The notes: generated by a model not told the origin, from the letters alone. Positions 24,497 through 36,701 are shown, counted from the first letter of the stretch. The stretch is DNA of 64,000 nucleotides from Baylisascaris procyonis (GCA_037389465.1 JAZARR010000193.1:248001-312000); one strand, 5' to 3'. A program made the numbers and translations.

Positions 24497-25985
24497 CAGT
24501 TGTGCGCGACGCTGTTTGATGGCCGCACAAAAGCGTAGTACATCCGGCTGCCGGTACTAAAATCGCATTCTTTAGATTACGAAATGCCTTTTTTGCATGC
24601 ATGTCACGTATGAGCTTAACCCCAGACTTTGAATCTTTTTTGCCAATACTTCCTTTTTTCTCTCCCCTCTTCTTTTACAGCATTTTCGCCGAATAACCAT
24701 GACTTCGGTGCAAAACCAAACGGTAGCTTATGGTCCCTCCTCCTTTTGTTCTTCATCGTGCGCTTCAAGGAGAAGGGGGATAGTGTAGTCGCATTATAAA
24801 CGAAATCCCCTCTCCTCATTGGGGAGGGAGGGGTGCAATTTCGTTTTTGGTGCCTACTTGCGCAACTGTTATGCTTCCAACTTTCAAAAATGTGGTAAAT
24901 GTATGGTTACACGCTTGTCAATCATTGTGTAGCATCTATTACAATCCGAAATATGACATACATTATACTTGTTTGTTACCGGAACCAGAAAGGATATCCA
25001 TAGATAATTGAGAGTTGGTGTCCCAAACGACACGAACTGTTTCTAGGAGACAATATCCATTCGAATCAATCCTACTTGCAATCTACAATCGTCAAAGAAG
25101 CTTTTCATGCAGAAAAGCCCCGCTGAATAACCACAAAAATTATTTTGCAACAACTTTCACATGAAATTCTACACAAAAATCCAACAAAAGAAGCACATAA
25201 AATATTCCACCTGTAATTCTTGCACCTCTCGCCTAAATAAGCTAGCGCGCTGGCATTAATGTACGAAAAGGTTCTCTCAGCTATAAAGGTAATAAATAAT
25301 ACCTGCCATAGAGATCGCCATAGTTTTCGGCGATTTCCTTTCGAGACGAATATGCGATCCAATATCGTTTCGGTGATTGTTGATAAGTGGCGAAAGAAGA
25401 CACACAAATACTTGCACGCTGCTTACCGAGAATCTATATTGATGCGCTGGATGTACGCTTACTGTGCCCGCCTCGGTGACACCTTAAATCGTACTCAATC
25501 AATATATATTTACCCCTCCCTTCCGTTAAAGACCATTCATGGAAATTAATGTTCCCATCATGTTAGGAAGAATAAAACTCATTTCAAACAAATCGGAAAG
25601 CGCATTAGGGAAGTTGGCACAATATGTGCTTCTTGCAAAAAGCAAAAAGACAACAATTGCACGATCAGACGCCCGAAAAGGAGGAAAAGTTAGCTAGAAG
25701 AGTTGCTACGACATGCGCTTTCTCAACTCGACTTATCATCCGATCCGACGAATCGTGGAACATGCTATAAGAACAGCAACAAAATGTTCCTTTGAAAACA
25801 TAAAATACTGGACGCTTCAAGTATCAATGATGGACTAATTTGAAGGATAACAGAGGAGATCACACAAAGATGTAGATTACAATGTGCTAAGTTGGCAACT
25901 TCGAGCTGAAACGAAAGGACACAAATCGCAGCCATCAGCTCTAATGGCTACCCAACTAAAACTTCCATATACTTATCAAATATGA
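24497..25985. repeat. Dispersed repeat of about 1 kb, copy 2, interrupted
   Basis: This is the partner of 16331-17318. Homology runs to about 25190, stops, and resumes at about 25690 (TTAGCTAGAAGAGTTGC). The intervening 499 bases are described separately as an insertion. Confidence 0.88.
25191..25689. mobile_element. 499 bp insertion with candidate 5 bp target duplication AAAAG
   Basis: Comparison with the empty site in copy 1 shows an insertion flanked by AAAAG at 25186-25190 and again at 25685-25689. No clear terminal inverted repeat or poly-A tail is visible. The minus strand holds an open stretch (YQQSPKRYWIAYSSRKEI then AENYGDLYG) ending at a GTATTA donor, which looks like an exon. The insert could be a non-autonomous element, or a fragment of genic DNA pasted in by repair. 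The short A-rich duplication may be chance. Confidence 0.5.
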
Positions 25986-26319
25986 GTCCAAAATTGACCT
26001 TGGGCAACAAGCAAAGTACCCCATCTCAACAACAACTGCGCACACTGGAAACAGGAAAAGCCAATCCACGTCACCATGGAACTAGCACAGCAATGGAAAG
26101 AAAACATCAGCAGAGCTATTGATCACCTAACATGCATGGAAGCAAAAATGCGGTGTTCGATGTGCGTTCGAAAAGCTGTTGAATATAAAATTCGAACCTC
26201 TTTTGCAGCAGTAGCATGAAAGGTCGAAATCTGCATCCATTCCAGTAAATTTCACAACCATCTCTATCAAGAAATAAAATACAATCAAACCATCAAGACA
26301 CTAACCAGGTGGCTCGTTT

Positions 26320-26625
26320 TGTTTGATGATAGATCTTGCCTGGGTGCGCCGGCTGTTGGAGAATTCGGAGCAGCCTCTAAACAGCCTGAGGCTGCTACTG
26401 AAGCTGGGGCCCTTGATGTCATGGAAGATACTATCGCCTTGGTGCACGCTTCATCTGGGCATTCGCAACGTTTCCTCACTCCATCAAACAGCAATCCAAG
26501 GGGGCATTCCTCGAATACCTTTCGCCATCCGAACACAGTGTGGATGTCGATAAGCATCCGGAACCATACGCCCCATCCGCCAATCGCGAGCAGACCATTT
26601 CAGCTGCAGAAAATTTACAAGTGAA
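26320..26625 (-). pseudogene. Broken chitin-binding type-2 module
   Basis: Minus strand: one frame reads CSRLADGAYGSGCLSTSTLC then SDGERYSRN. A +1 shift is needed to continue as ECPLGLLFDGVRKRCECPDE and AC, followed by a Ser/Ala/Pro-rich tail (SSMTSRAPASVAASG). The whole gives the six-cysteine chitin-binding type-2 pattern (C..L.DG.Y..GC.S.....CSDG.....CP.GL.FD....RC..PDE.C). The Ser/Thr-rich tail resembles the glycosaminoglycan- or mucin-like linkers in nematode eggshell chitin-binding proteins. It is the last of three modules read 28.1 to 26.3 kb on this strand, all frameshifted, as expected for one decayed multi-domain gene. Confidence 0.72.
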
Positions 26626-26879
26626 ACAATACGCTTAGCGTGGCATATACTGTCATGGGATGTTGAGGTCGAAGCTGGTTGGTATGGAATCTGTCAAGTC
26701 AATTACTTCAGCAACTCGCAGTCGATTCTATCGCGCCCCCATATTAAAAAAACAAAGAAACAAACAAACGAGCCCGCCCGATATGCATCTCTTGTGGTGA
26801 TAGAACCAACAAAAAACCTCAGCTTCTTTTCTTGAAAAAGTTGGGAAGTAGACAAGAGAAAGGAGTGGATTCAGCGACC

Positions 26880-27137
26880 ATTACCTTGGGAAATGGAGAG
26901 ATCTGGTGCTCTTGTTGGTACCTTGACGGTACTTCCTTCAAGCGTAGGCTGAGCATGAGTCGGCAGCTCACCGGTCGCGCACTGGTCTGGCCAAACACAT
27001 TCGCATCCAAGATTGTCGAAAAGAAGATCCACAGGGTATGAATGCGTTATTTTCACACCGTTCGCACATGACATACTCCGCGGTGCAACTAGTCGAATAA
27101 TGCCCATCCCGTAAAAGACTGCAATGCTGGTCACCAC
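26880..27137 (-). pseudogene. Broken chitin-binding type-2 module
   Basis: Minus strand: the first half CSLLRDGHYSTSCTAEYVMC is in one frame. The second half YPVDLLFDNLGCECVWPDQC lies in another and is followed by a Thr/Pro-rich linker (PTHAQPTLEGSTVKVPTRAP). The join needs an indel near the expected C-P-x-D-L-L-F-D. The motif TSCTAEYVMC is close to the ASCTAEFVSC of the copy at 2400-2646, so the modules share ancestry. Confidence 0.72.
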
Positions 27138-27892
27138 ATACAAATCATTCACATCACTCACTCAATTAAGCAAGTCAGTTATCCAAAACTCAAAACCAAC
27201 TCAACATCACCACGTAGTCTATCAACCAGCCTCAGTCACACTTGCTCCATGACAGCTCATGCATAACAATAAAATTCGATGATAGGGCAACCTTACAAGT
27301 TCCTCGAATGAACAAATTTCAACTATGGTCAAGAAATCTTGAAAGCATATCATCAATTATCCTTAAATCGAGCAATGGCACAACAACACTTTCCTCCAAG
27401 GTGAAGTGTCAACCTTCAACTGGTACAGCGTAGACTCCACCATTCATCTTCGTAAGTCTAGGCGTCGCATCGAATTGATTATAAAAACAACCGTCAAAGA
27501 GAATAGCCTTTTAGGTAGCATCAAATGCCACGTGACATGAACTGATCTTTCCTAGCCACGAAAAAACCCACAACGAAAAGAATCATTCGACCCTCCCTCT
27601 TTGCCCCTACCTCAAGAAACAGGAATCCAGAAGTGCCCCATAATGCAAGTTACAATGAGCAGCCGCATGGGACTTAAGAAGACCCTTCACGAACGCCAAA
27701 ATGTACACATGCAAAAAGGTAGTACTCGTCACTGCAAACTTTCTCAACAAGTGGTCGGGAGGAAAATTGGCCAATAGACGCACTGCCACGTCAGATGATG
27801 CGAAGAAGGGACAATTGTGCTGCTTAGAAATAACGGGCTGAACGCCAGTTTCACCTTCATCGAAAAAAGGAAGACTGGGAAGAAATATACCT

Positions 27893-28135
27893 TGCAAAGC
27901 CGAAGAAGCCACAATCCCTGGCACTCCGCTGCTCTGACTTGGAATGCGTCTGAGGGAGCGTGGGATAGGCTGCAGTATGCTGTGGCCATACACACAGCTT
28001 TACAGTCCTGTCGACGACAAGCCCTGATGGGCATCGACGTTCCTTTGCGATACCAAGCATTCGATAGCAAGATGACACCCGATAACTAGCAGATGGGTGA
28101 ACGTATAAGAAGAAAAACGCACGAAGCCGCAACCC
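27893..28135 (-). pseudogene. Broken chitin-binding type-2 module
   Basis: Minus strand: ASYRVSSCYRMLGIAKERR then CPSGLVVDRTVKLCVWPQH reads in one frame. The tail SLSHAPSDAF is in another, and the end at GCAAGG is followed by a possible GTATAT donor. It matches the module at 2400-2646 in both the core (CPSG.V.DRT.KLCV) and the tail (SLSHAPSDA). N-terminal cysteines are partly lost. This is the first of the three clustered modules. Confidence 0.68.
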
Positions 28136-29374
28136 GATTCGCTCTCCGATATACGCCAGAAGTGCACCACGCTACCAAGTATGTACTGCAAGAGTGGCAA
28201 GAATCGCTCTATACAGCAATTTATAGCAGCTGTTGCGCATATCAGTTCTCGCCTCTAGCAAAAAATCGATCAAAATGCTGTCTTTTTTAACGTTTTTTGA
28301 TCTTATTTTAGTTAACAATTATATTTTCGCGCCATCTTTCAACGTGCCGATTACAAAAATGGCGGCAACCACATTCAACAGATATTACCCACAATCTCGA
28401 TCTTCATTATGATCTGTTATGATCTCCGGGAATTATTGACACCCAATGATGCTAAGAAATTTTCCGATCTAATTTGAGCTGCTGCCAGCCGCTCAAATTC
28501 TTCGATGACGTGCTCGTAGAACTGACTGTACTATGGACTACCATATGTCACTGCTTATCTATGATAATTAAGTATATTAGGGGCATACAGATAGCAGCAT
28601 CCAAAACATTAAACAGAAATAAACTTTAGGGAGATAAGGAAATTAGTCTGAATCAGCTCCTATGGAAAATATACCTCATTTCCCAGCTGACCAATTCTGC
28701 CCACTGATAAATAGATCAAAAGTTGTTTAAAAGCTGTCTAAAGGCAAATAGATGCTAAAATATTGAACCTTATAAAGACGCTCTAAGTAGTCATAAACGT
28801 TCAAATGACAAATGATGTGCACTTGAAACGACATTGTGTCACAATTGAGTCGTTTCGAACGCACTCGAGTCGTTCATTCGCTGATGATTCACAAGAATCT
28901 CAACCAATGACATACGAATTTACACGAACGAACAATCAGCAAAGTGTTATCTTCAAGTATCGAATATGAAACAAGTAATAAATGCAAAGCAATGGCCTGG
29001 TCGTTAGCTGTGAAGTACTAATGCTTTTAGTAGTAAACTTGAAAACTTGAAGCAAGCCTTACAGCTTGATTCAGCTGGTTATTTTACAAAGCAGCTTTTC
29101 TTAATGCTGAGTGTCAGCAAATCTGAACTCATAAAGTCTTACCCAACCGTCATGTCGGGCTGAATCGAACATCCTAAAACCAAAATTTCCTTCCAAAGCA
29201 ATATTTGTTGCCACCGTTCCAAACCGCTTAGTCTAGAAATGCATTGCTTGTTATATGAAAACTCGTTTACAATACAAATGATACTTTATTAATCACAATA
29301 ATAAATATCTGAACAATCAACATCAAATAAGGGAACTTTTGAGCGAATAACAGCTTCAAATAACAGCCTCCGTG

Positions 29375-29406
29375 GAAAAAGTTCATTCCACGGAATGAAC
29401 TTTTTC
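29375..29406. repeat. Perfect 15 bp hairpin palindrome
   Basis: GAAAAAGTTCATTCC, a two-base spacer, then its exact reverse complement GGAATGAACTTTTTC. It would form a tight hairpin or cruciform. No coding context and no T-run suggest a function. Confidence 0.9.
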
Positions 29407-29477
29407 GAACGAATCACAAGCAAAAGCGCAACGGCGACAATAAACATACGACAGAACGCGACCAAAAGCTGCCAATA

Positions 29478-29576
29478 GCATGGAATTATACTTCCCCAAC
29501 CGTTTCAAATCACCTCCATATACGAAAAACGACCAGCCCGGCTTATGAGTACATTAACAAAAATAGCAAAATAGTG
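29478..29576. repeat. Dispersed repeat fragment, third copy
   Basis: Similar to 5826-5922 and 34140-34236: TGGAATTATACTTCCCCAA, AAACGACCAGCCCGGC and ACAAAAATAGCAAAAT are shared with small changes. This shows that sequence inside the 7 kb duplication also exists as a short older copy outside it. Confidence 0.85.
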
Positions 29577-29811
29577 ATTTGTTCTCAAATAGCTCGATTT
29601 AACTATCTGCAAAAATTACCGATCCAAACTAACTAAAAGATGTAACTCATCGAAAATTATTCAAATCATTCATCAAAGATGACGAAAAGGTATTGTTTAT
29701 CCTCGTGAAAGGCTTCCAGTAAACAAAAAACATCAAAACTGTCAAAACACCTACATTTTTTAGCTTTCTAGAAAAATATTCCAGAAAAATAAAAAGTATG
29801 TGCTTGGGACT

Positions 29812-30655
29812 TCGGAGGGGGGAGTGTGTCATCTGGTAACAGGTGCTGGGGGGAGCTATGTCATCTGATGACACTGTGCTGGGTGGAAGTATGTAACGCG
29901 ATGACACTGTGCTGGGGGGAGTGGGTTATATGCTGACAACGTACATGGGAGGGAAGTGTGTCATCTTATAACAGGTGCTGAGGGGAGGTATGTCATCTGA
30001 TGACACTGTGCTAGGTGGAAGTATGCAACATGATGACCCTGTGCTGGGGGAGTGGGTCATATGCTGCCAGCGTGCTTGCGAGGGAAGTGTGTCATCTTAT
30101 AACAGATGCTGGGGGGAGGTATGTCATTTGATGACACTCTGCTGGGTGGAAGTATGCAACATGATGGCACTGTGCTGGGGGAGTGGGTCATATGCTGACA
30201 GCGTACTTGCGAGGGAAGTGTGTCATCTTATAACAGGTGTAGGAGGGAGGTATGTCACCTGATGAGAGTGTTTTGGGGCGTAGATAGGTCAGTTATTCAT
30301 TCATTCACACTCCCTAAGATGACACACTCCCCCTCCCAAGCACGCTGGCAGCATATGACCCACTCCCCCAGCACAGTGCCATCATGTTGCATACTTCCAC
30401 CCAGCACACTGTCATCAGATGACATACCTCCCCCCAGCACCTGTTATAAGATGACACACTCCCCCCTCCCAAGCACGCTGGCAGTATATGACCCACTCCC
30501 CCAGCACAGTGTCATCATATTGCATACTTTCACGCAGCACAGTGTCATCACATGACATACCTCCCCCCAGCACTTATTATCAGATGACGCCTCCCCCTCC
30601 CAAGCACGTTGTCATCGGATCACACTCTCCCCTCCGAAGCATACTGTCATCAGAT
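29812..30655. repeat. Head-to-head inverted minisatellite, about 0.84 kb
   Basis: The left half (29812-30285) repeats units of the type TGTCATCTGATGACACTG with TGCTGGG spacers. The right half (30315-30655) carries the same family in the opposite orientation (CAGCACA(G/C)TGTCATC...). The turn lies between about 30286 and 30314. A larger period is visible on the left, a composite of several different units (tgtcatcttataacag, tgtcatctgatgacac, tgcaacatgatgaccc, ggtcatatgctgacag) that recurs every roughly 115-120 bases. The right half repeats the same composite in reverse. The right half has the same orientation as the array at 640-1480. Confidence 0.93.
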
Positions 30656-32592
30656 GAAAGGGAGAGGTATGTCTGCATGCAGATAGGATAGGAACCTGAA
30701 TGCCAACAACTATATACTTTTTCATGTGTTCAGGTCTCGGTCCTTAATCAGCGCCAAAAAACAATAAACGAATAATAATAAAAAGCAACAATGATAATAA
30801 ACAGAACATTGATAACCACTAACAACAACAATAATAATAAGTGATAATAGCCGTTAATAGCATTGATAAAAAATGGCAATAACACTTGATTCAATTGATT
30901 ATTAATGAAAAAAAAAAATTAATAAAGAATACCAGTAATAGTGATAACTAACATTAACGGAAATAATAAAAATAATAATATCACCAATTGCACTGCTTAA
31001 TATTTCACAGTGCCTCCATTTTATCATGCCCAAACCGCCGAACCCAATAGCACCTCCAATGCATTTTTCAATCAACGGCCAATTAGGTGCCTTTATTTCC
31101 ACAACGTCTAAATAAAACCGTCCATACAAGTGAGTAAGCGAATGGGAGAATGTGCACATGGATAAATCTCAATCATAAACCTTCGAGGATATCAATGATA
31201 CGACTGATAAGCAAGAGACCCATTTATGGAAAAATAGTTACAAAAACCAAAACACTTACATGAACAGCTTCAGAGATGTTGGAATGTGCCGACGATCCAG
31301 CTGCTATTCCTCATGCTCGTTGCCCATCGGTAGCCCAATTCGCACCCCCACTCAACTGTAACAGGATAAAAGCAATGCGCATAACTCCACTACTAACCTT
31401 AATTATACGGCGCAAACTGGCAACTTCAACCAAAAGGGCTGGCTATCCATTCAAGTTTTGTCCTTATACTGCAATAAATACTACATAGCACTAATATTTT
31501 TTTTTTTGAATTACTTCGTACCTTAATGTGTGGCCACACTAATATCAGCAGTGACCTATTTTTTAATAAATAACATAAAATTATCGCACATTCATTTCTA
31601 GAGTCGCTATATTCATATACACAACGCTTGGTAATAAAAACAATGCTCTTAATTTATAAATGATAACACTGAAGCGATTTTATCGATAAAGAAGAAGAAA
31701 GCAACTGAAGCACCTGCTAACTGCTAAAATATACCAATAAACTCTACAATTCCAGATCATATCTCAAAAATCCCCGTGTTATAATTTGCATACTACCAAA
31801 CGATAAACCAACAAATTGCATAAACACCACCAACACTACCAAACGGTGCGAAACCTGCACCATGGATGGGATTCAGTGCAAGATTGCTTGAAATGGCGAA
31901 AACACAAGAGGGCAATTTTGCGGCAACCCGGTCGAAATTAGTGAAGAATTTTCAAGGAAAAGACTCGTTCAGAATCATGAAACACACACACAAATCTGAC
32001 AGTTTTTCTTATTTATAAGCAAGATATACCGATAGGCAAACATAACCTAACCATTTCCCCTTGAGTTCGCAGTCATCAGATTCACAAAAACATTTAACTA
32101 TGCAAGTTTCTGAATTTGCAGAGTTCTTGCGAAATCTACGAAAATCCGTAGCAGTGATGCATCCCAACCCGACTCCTAAATCGTAATCTTCAAAAATCGT
32201 TGAAATTCAGTTCATATTCCCCATCAAAAATTGCAAGAAAAAGAAGAAAAAATCTCCATATGCGAAGTGAAAGTAGATCACCAACAATTTAAAATTTCTG
32301 AAAGTGTCGGTTCTGGAAGACAATCTTCAATGAAGTTATAGTAGACATGCGACAGAAATGTGAATGGATCTTATGGAATAACCTAGCAATTAATAAAACA
32401 ACTTAGAGCAAAGCATTCACGATGAAAGTGGGAGAGCCTCACTCCCACAGCCTAAATGTTTTCAATTCGCATCATGTTTGTTGCAAAGAAGTCTATTTGC
32501 CAAATCTCGTGGCGTTTTCAATCCCTTTTCCCCTAGCAATGAGTAAATTAAATCAAGATGGATTCACGGAGTCTCCTACGCATATGAAGATG
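30656..32592. other. No identified gene; one exon candidate noted separately
   Basis: AT-rich, with an AATAAT-rich stretch at 30765-30980. On the minus strand 31375-31265 gives a second, stop-containing exon-like stretch (LSGGANWATDGQRA, TAG, then GIAAGSSAHSNISEAVH) that I cannot assign. Nothing else is supported. Confidence 0.4.
31009..31107 (-). CDS. Unidentified exon candidate, PNWPLIEKCIGGAIGFGGLG
   Basis: Minus strand: acceptor TTTATTTAG and donor GTGAAA enclose 99 open bases. The peptide is (D)VVEIKA followed by PNWPLIEKCIGGAIGFGGLG and MIKWRH. The glycine-rich hydrophobic run looks like a transmembrane or membrane-associated helix. I recognise no family, and the isolated position limits confidence. 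Confidence 0.33.
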
Positions 32593-32942
32593 ATTTGGCT
32601 AAGATGATTATCTAAAGGATCGGTAAGAAAGATTTTCGAGAGAGATGAGCACTCATCGAATGCATGCACATATTATCCACTAGTTCAAACCATCTGAGAT
32701 GATCTCAACGTAAAAAATAAGTAAGCAACATGAAATAAAAGTTATCGTGCCAGAACCAGCGACAGCGCCCTCCGATGGAAATGCGATCGCTGGCTATACA
32801 CACGAAAACAGTTGTGCATCAAATGTAGTGAAAGCTAGGATCGACTTCATATATGTACTAGTAGTAGTACCGACAACGATATGCCATAGTTTTGGCCGCA
32901 TTGATACGGCAAGTTCGCAAATAAGATAAAGTGGCAACTCAC

Positions 32943-33091
32943 TTGTGCTGTAGGCCGTTATCCCTAAAGCGTAGGGATAGTTTTCCGGATCTGCTCGCGT
33001 TCCCTGGCGGCAAAACCCACAACACCTTGTCGTCTCCATGGTTTAGAAGCGAAACGACGCCGCCACTTTCCAGAGCGTACCATTTCGGCAC
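32943..33091 (-). CDS. Unidentified coding exon (copy B)
   Basis: This is identical to the exon at 4628-4776 (VPKWYALES, GGVVSLLNHGDDKVLWVL). It is duplicated with its splice sites; the family is unknown. Confidence 0.5.
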
Positions 33092-33179
33092 CTAAAACAA
33101 TATTCACCTTTTGAACTGAAATGAGTTTGTACTTCTGCTACGAGTTTCGCACTCCAGTAAATCCAGCTGCGATGCGTAC

Positions 33180-33256
33180 CTGTCTTTGCCTCTTCTTAGC
33201 GCTATAAATTCGCGGAATTCAATGCTCAAAACATACTCTTTTAAATATCGAGAAAA
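33180..33256 (-). CDS. Possible small exon (copy B)
   Basis: Copy of the candidate at 4865-4941 (FSRYLKEYVLSIEFREF). It has the same splice signals and the same uncertainty. Confidence 0.3.
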
Positions 33257-34611
33257 CTGAATGGAAATCCTAGAGTCCAAGTAATCGAGGCACAAAATAT
33301 ATGGCGCAAGTGTCCCGCGACGGAAGAGCCAATTAATTTAATTATTACAATAAGTTACTTGTAGGAAATTAACTAAAAAGAGTGTGCTGGCGAATCGTGC
33401 TACTGACAGACGCATACTTCACATGTAAGACTTTGTATACCATAGATACTAGAGTGAATTATGTGTCTGATGGAGGGGTAAACCAGAAAAAACCTCTGAT
33501 TATTCCAATTCTAAAGTCACCTTAGCAGAAACGATGTACAACCTTCTCGTTGATTATGACCGCTCCCTTATTACTATCATATTCGGAAGAGGTGCAACCA
33601 GAGAATATATATATATATAGCGCAAAATAGTGCTAAGGCGAAGTATACCTAGGCCACATCCCACTGTTCCTACGCCAATATTTCAGTGGTTATGTAAGTA
33701 GGAAAAATGAATGCTATTAAGTGCTCTTAACAGCAACTGACCACAGATTCAGTAACTTAAGTCCGCGCATTTTTCGCAACTTTGGCAACATTCGTAAGCA
33801 TTACATTCCGCAAACCCTGAAAATGAGTGCTTATCTCTGTTACCCCTATCCTATCACTCCCATTATATCTAATGAGCACTATGCAACAGAATTTAATGCT
33901 GTTTTTCTCATACACTGACATAAACCCGCTTTTACGATTAATGTAAACGAAGTGTGGTTTCAGCGCGGGGAATCCCTTCCACTTAACACACCAATAAACG
34001 AGGAAAAGTGTACGCTGCGAAGAGACACCTCATATCCCATAGAAAACATTCAACACAGCAGGCATGTCCACTGCTGACTCAATGCATCCACCTTAACTAT
34101 GGATTTGACGCTTAACTATGCTAAAAAAGGGAATATCTTGGAATTATACTTCCCCAAACGTTTCATACCGTCTCCACATAAAAAAAACGACCAGCCCGGC
34201 ATATGAGAACACTAACAAAAATAGCAAAATTGTGAAAGAGCCAACCCTTCAGTTGTTTTGCGATTCGTTTGTCTGCGTTTGTTTTCGTATAATGCTAAAA
34301 AATATCATCATTTAGCACTGATTCCGAAACTACAATATGAGGCAAAGCATTAAAAAATAATTTTTCAGCAATCCACTCCGTCCCATCAAAAAACAAGACT
34401 TGAATTCGCCATAACAAGGATTCAAAACATATACGTTAAAAGGAAATCACTTCGGCAAAGAATCCGATTATTTGGAATCAGAGAACCACATCACAATGTT
34501 TCTTTTTAAAACGTTTGCGTCTGAAATATGCAACTTTAAAAAACCCAATTCTTTTTACCCTCACAACTTTTATAACGTTATAGTTGAGTTCCCATAGCAC
34601 AAAAAACTTAC

Positions 34612-34716
34612 CCGGTTCAAATCGATGTCCAGAAGGGACATCTCGAAATAGTCGTTCTCGACCAACATCAGATAGTTCACGACGCTGTCGAGTAGTTCTT
34701 TTCCTCCCACTTTTTT
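34612..34716 (-). CDS. FERM-domain-like exon (copy B)
   Basis: This is identical to 6298-6402: 35 codons beginning KKVGGKELLDSVVNYLMLVE between TTTTTAG and GTAAGT. If both copies are genomic, the FERM-like exon is present twice in 30 kb in the same orientation. Confidence 0.55.
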
Positions 34717-35631
34717 CTAAAAACATATATGCACTGCAACGCTCTACAGCAAAATCGAGACAGAAAGACAGGGAGAGTGAGAGAGTGAAGGCACGCCAAA
34801 TTACATCAATGAATATGAAACTCCCATATGAATATTTCTGACAAATTATACTCTGTGACTATCCTCATTCCCATGAAGAAGGGATTTCACTATTGTGATA
34901 TTACCATCACAATTAGACTAAACCTACTGCACCTTTGCTATTAAATATAGAAGTTTAAAAAAAGGTAAACTTTACAAAAATATTACCGTTAATTATGGCG
35001 GTGGTTTGCTCGTATTTTGGGCGTTACCAAGTGGCCCCATTATGAAGAAAAACTGGCACATCGGATATGTCCTGAAATACAACCAACTAATAAAACAACA
35101 ACACTATTATATTTGCATAATTTCGGCAAACTATAAAACTAATTTAATATAAGCATTTCTCCAACTACATGACATATTGCTTAGAATAATGTTAAAAACA
35201 CTTCGATCCCCTTCTTCCCTTTTCTTCTTATTTGAACATTTTGAATTAAACGTTTGGGTATACACCAATTTTCAATTTCAGGCTTCTGATTCCTCTAGTT
35301 GCTCAAAACTGAAGGCCGCAACAAAAGGCTGACTAAAATAATAAGAGAGGGAGCGGGATGCATGTAAAAACCTGGAATTCAACAGAACCTTGAAACTGCT
35401 TGATTTTATCCCTTTAACAGTAAGCATAGTTAACCCAACAGACATTTTATGCTACACTCTACAGCAATACCATTGTACTGCATTCAATGCCAAACTGAAG
35501 TCATGGATTGCGGACATCAATCCCGCCCCATAATTTATTTTTTTGCATTCCCTTCTCCCATTATGCAAAACGAGACGTGGAGAATCTATAATGAACCTAA
35601 ACGAATTTCTAAACTTCTCACAAATTCTTAC

Positions 35632-35699
35632 CTGCGAATTCCTCGTAGAATAAACTCTTCATATTGTTGTTTTATTGATTCCTCGTTCAATCGTAGCAG
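35632..35699 (-). CDS. Possible small exon (copy B)
   Basis: Copy of 7318-7385 (LLRLNEESIKQQYEEFILRG), unchanged. Confidence 0.4.
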
Positions 35700-36451
35700 C
35701 TAAACACAAACAATAACAATAACGCTTAATAACAAGAAACGTCAATGGAAATATACGGTCAAAATAATGAAACTAAGCGATAAAACTCTTTCTTCCATCA
35801 AGCGAAGCCAAAATAGAACAAATCAGTCATCTGTTAATTTTGTTCAGGCTGCTACAGCTATTCCACGTACGAAATGAATTGATAGATAGATATGATAGCC
35901 ATAAATTGTTTTTATTTGAAAGGAAAACAGTCCACCAGGTTTTAAAAGAACTAATGCTAATTCTTGAAAAATACTCAATGAACCCCCCTTCCTCCCCCCC
36001 CCCCCTAATTTCAGTAAAACATCCTTCGACAAAAGAGCCACTAGCTTTACACACCTGCTCCGATGGGAAAAGGTCCAAATTTTACCATTTTATAGGCAAT
36101 TTTAGCAAAAATATGACCAATAGGTTAACACAGAACAAACCAGAAACGGATGTAAGATTCACTGAGAACACAATTTGAACGATATTGTTCAGACATGTTA
36201 GTAGCTCAATAAGTTTCAATCATATTGCGCTTGGGATAACCTCTGAATTCAGGAAAATTCAGTAGCAAGGCACCTCGAGGTTCTCAAAACTGATTTACAC
36301 CAACATTCTTTTTCACTCTCAAAGAAAGTTATATATTCCTCGAACGAAGAAGGTGCAAAGAGAACCCTAGCATTAAAAAAAAAAAGACATAAACCAACCA
36401 AACCGATTACTATTACATAATGCGGGATAAACGCATTAAGAAAGCAACTAC

Positions 36452-36586
36452 CTTTGAACGAGCGTATGCTGGTCGGTGCTGACTCCTCTTTGATTCCTAA
36501 TCCAAGCCACTTGTGCTACCGCCACCGTCCACTGTATTTTCGGCTTTCTTTGTCGTTTCCCTCTTCTCCGATGGTTCTGTAACGGC
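36452..36586 (-). CDS. Possible exon of unclear frame (copy B)
   Basis: Copy of 8138-8272, with the same open and stopped frames. Low confidence for the same reasons. Confidence 0.25.
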
Positions 36587-36701
36587 CTAGAAAAGAGGAA
36601 AATTAGCACTCTGAGTGCCGTAACTTTTGTTCTAGTGCGCCAAAGCAAAACCATTCCAAGGATGACAAAACGAAGACATATGAAACCAAAGGAATCCTTA
36701 C

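Larger units (their letters stand above)
28136..29811. other. No gene recognised; a dispersed repeat and a hairpin
   Basis: Apart from the two short items listed separately (29375-29406 and 29478-29576), this is unique AT-rich DNA without a supported exon. Confidence 0.5.

Noticed and set aside
25191..25689. Retrotransposon with reverse transcriptase
   Set aside because: No YxDD-type motif, poly-A tail or terminal repeats were seen in the insertion.
29812..30655. CRISPR array
   Set aside because: The regular units are a eukaryotic-type minisatellite with variable units and no unique spacers; the host is an animal.
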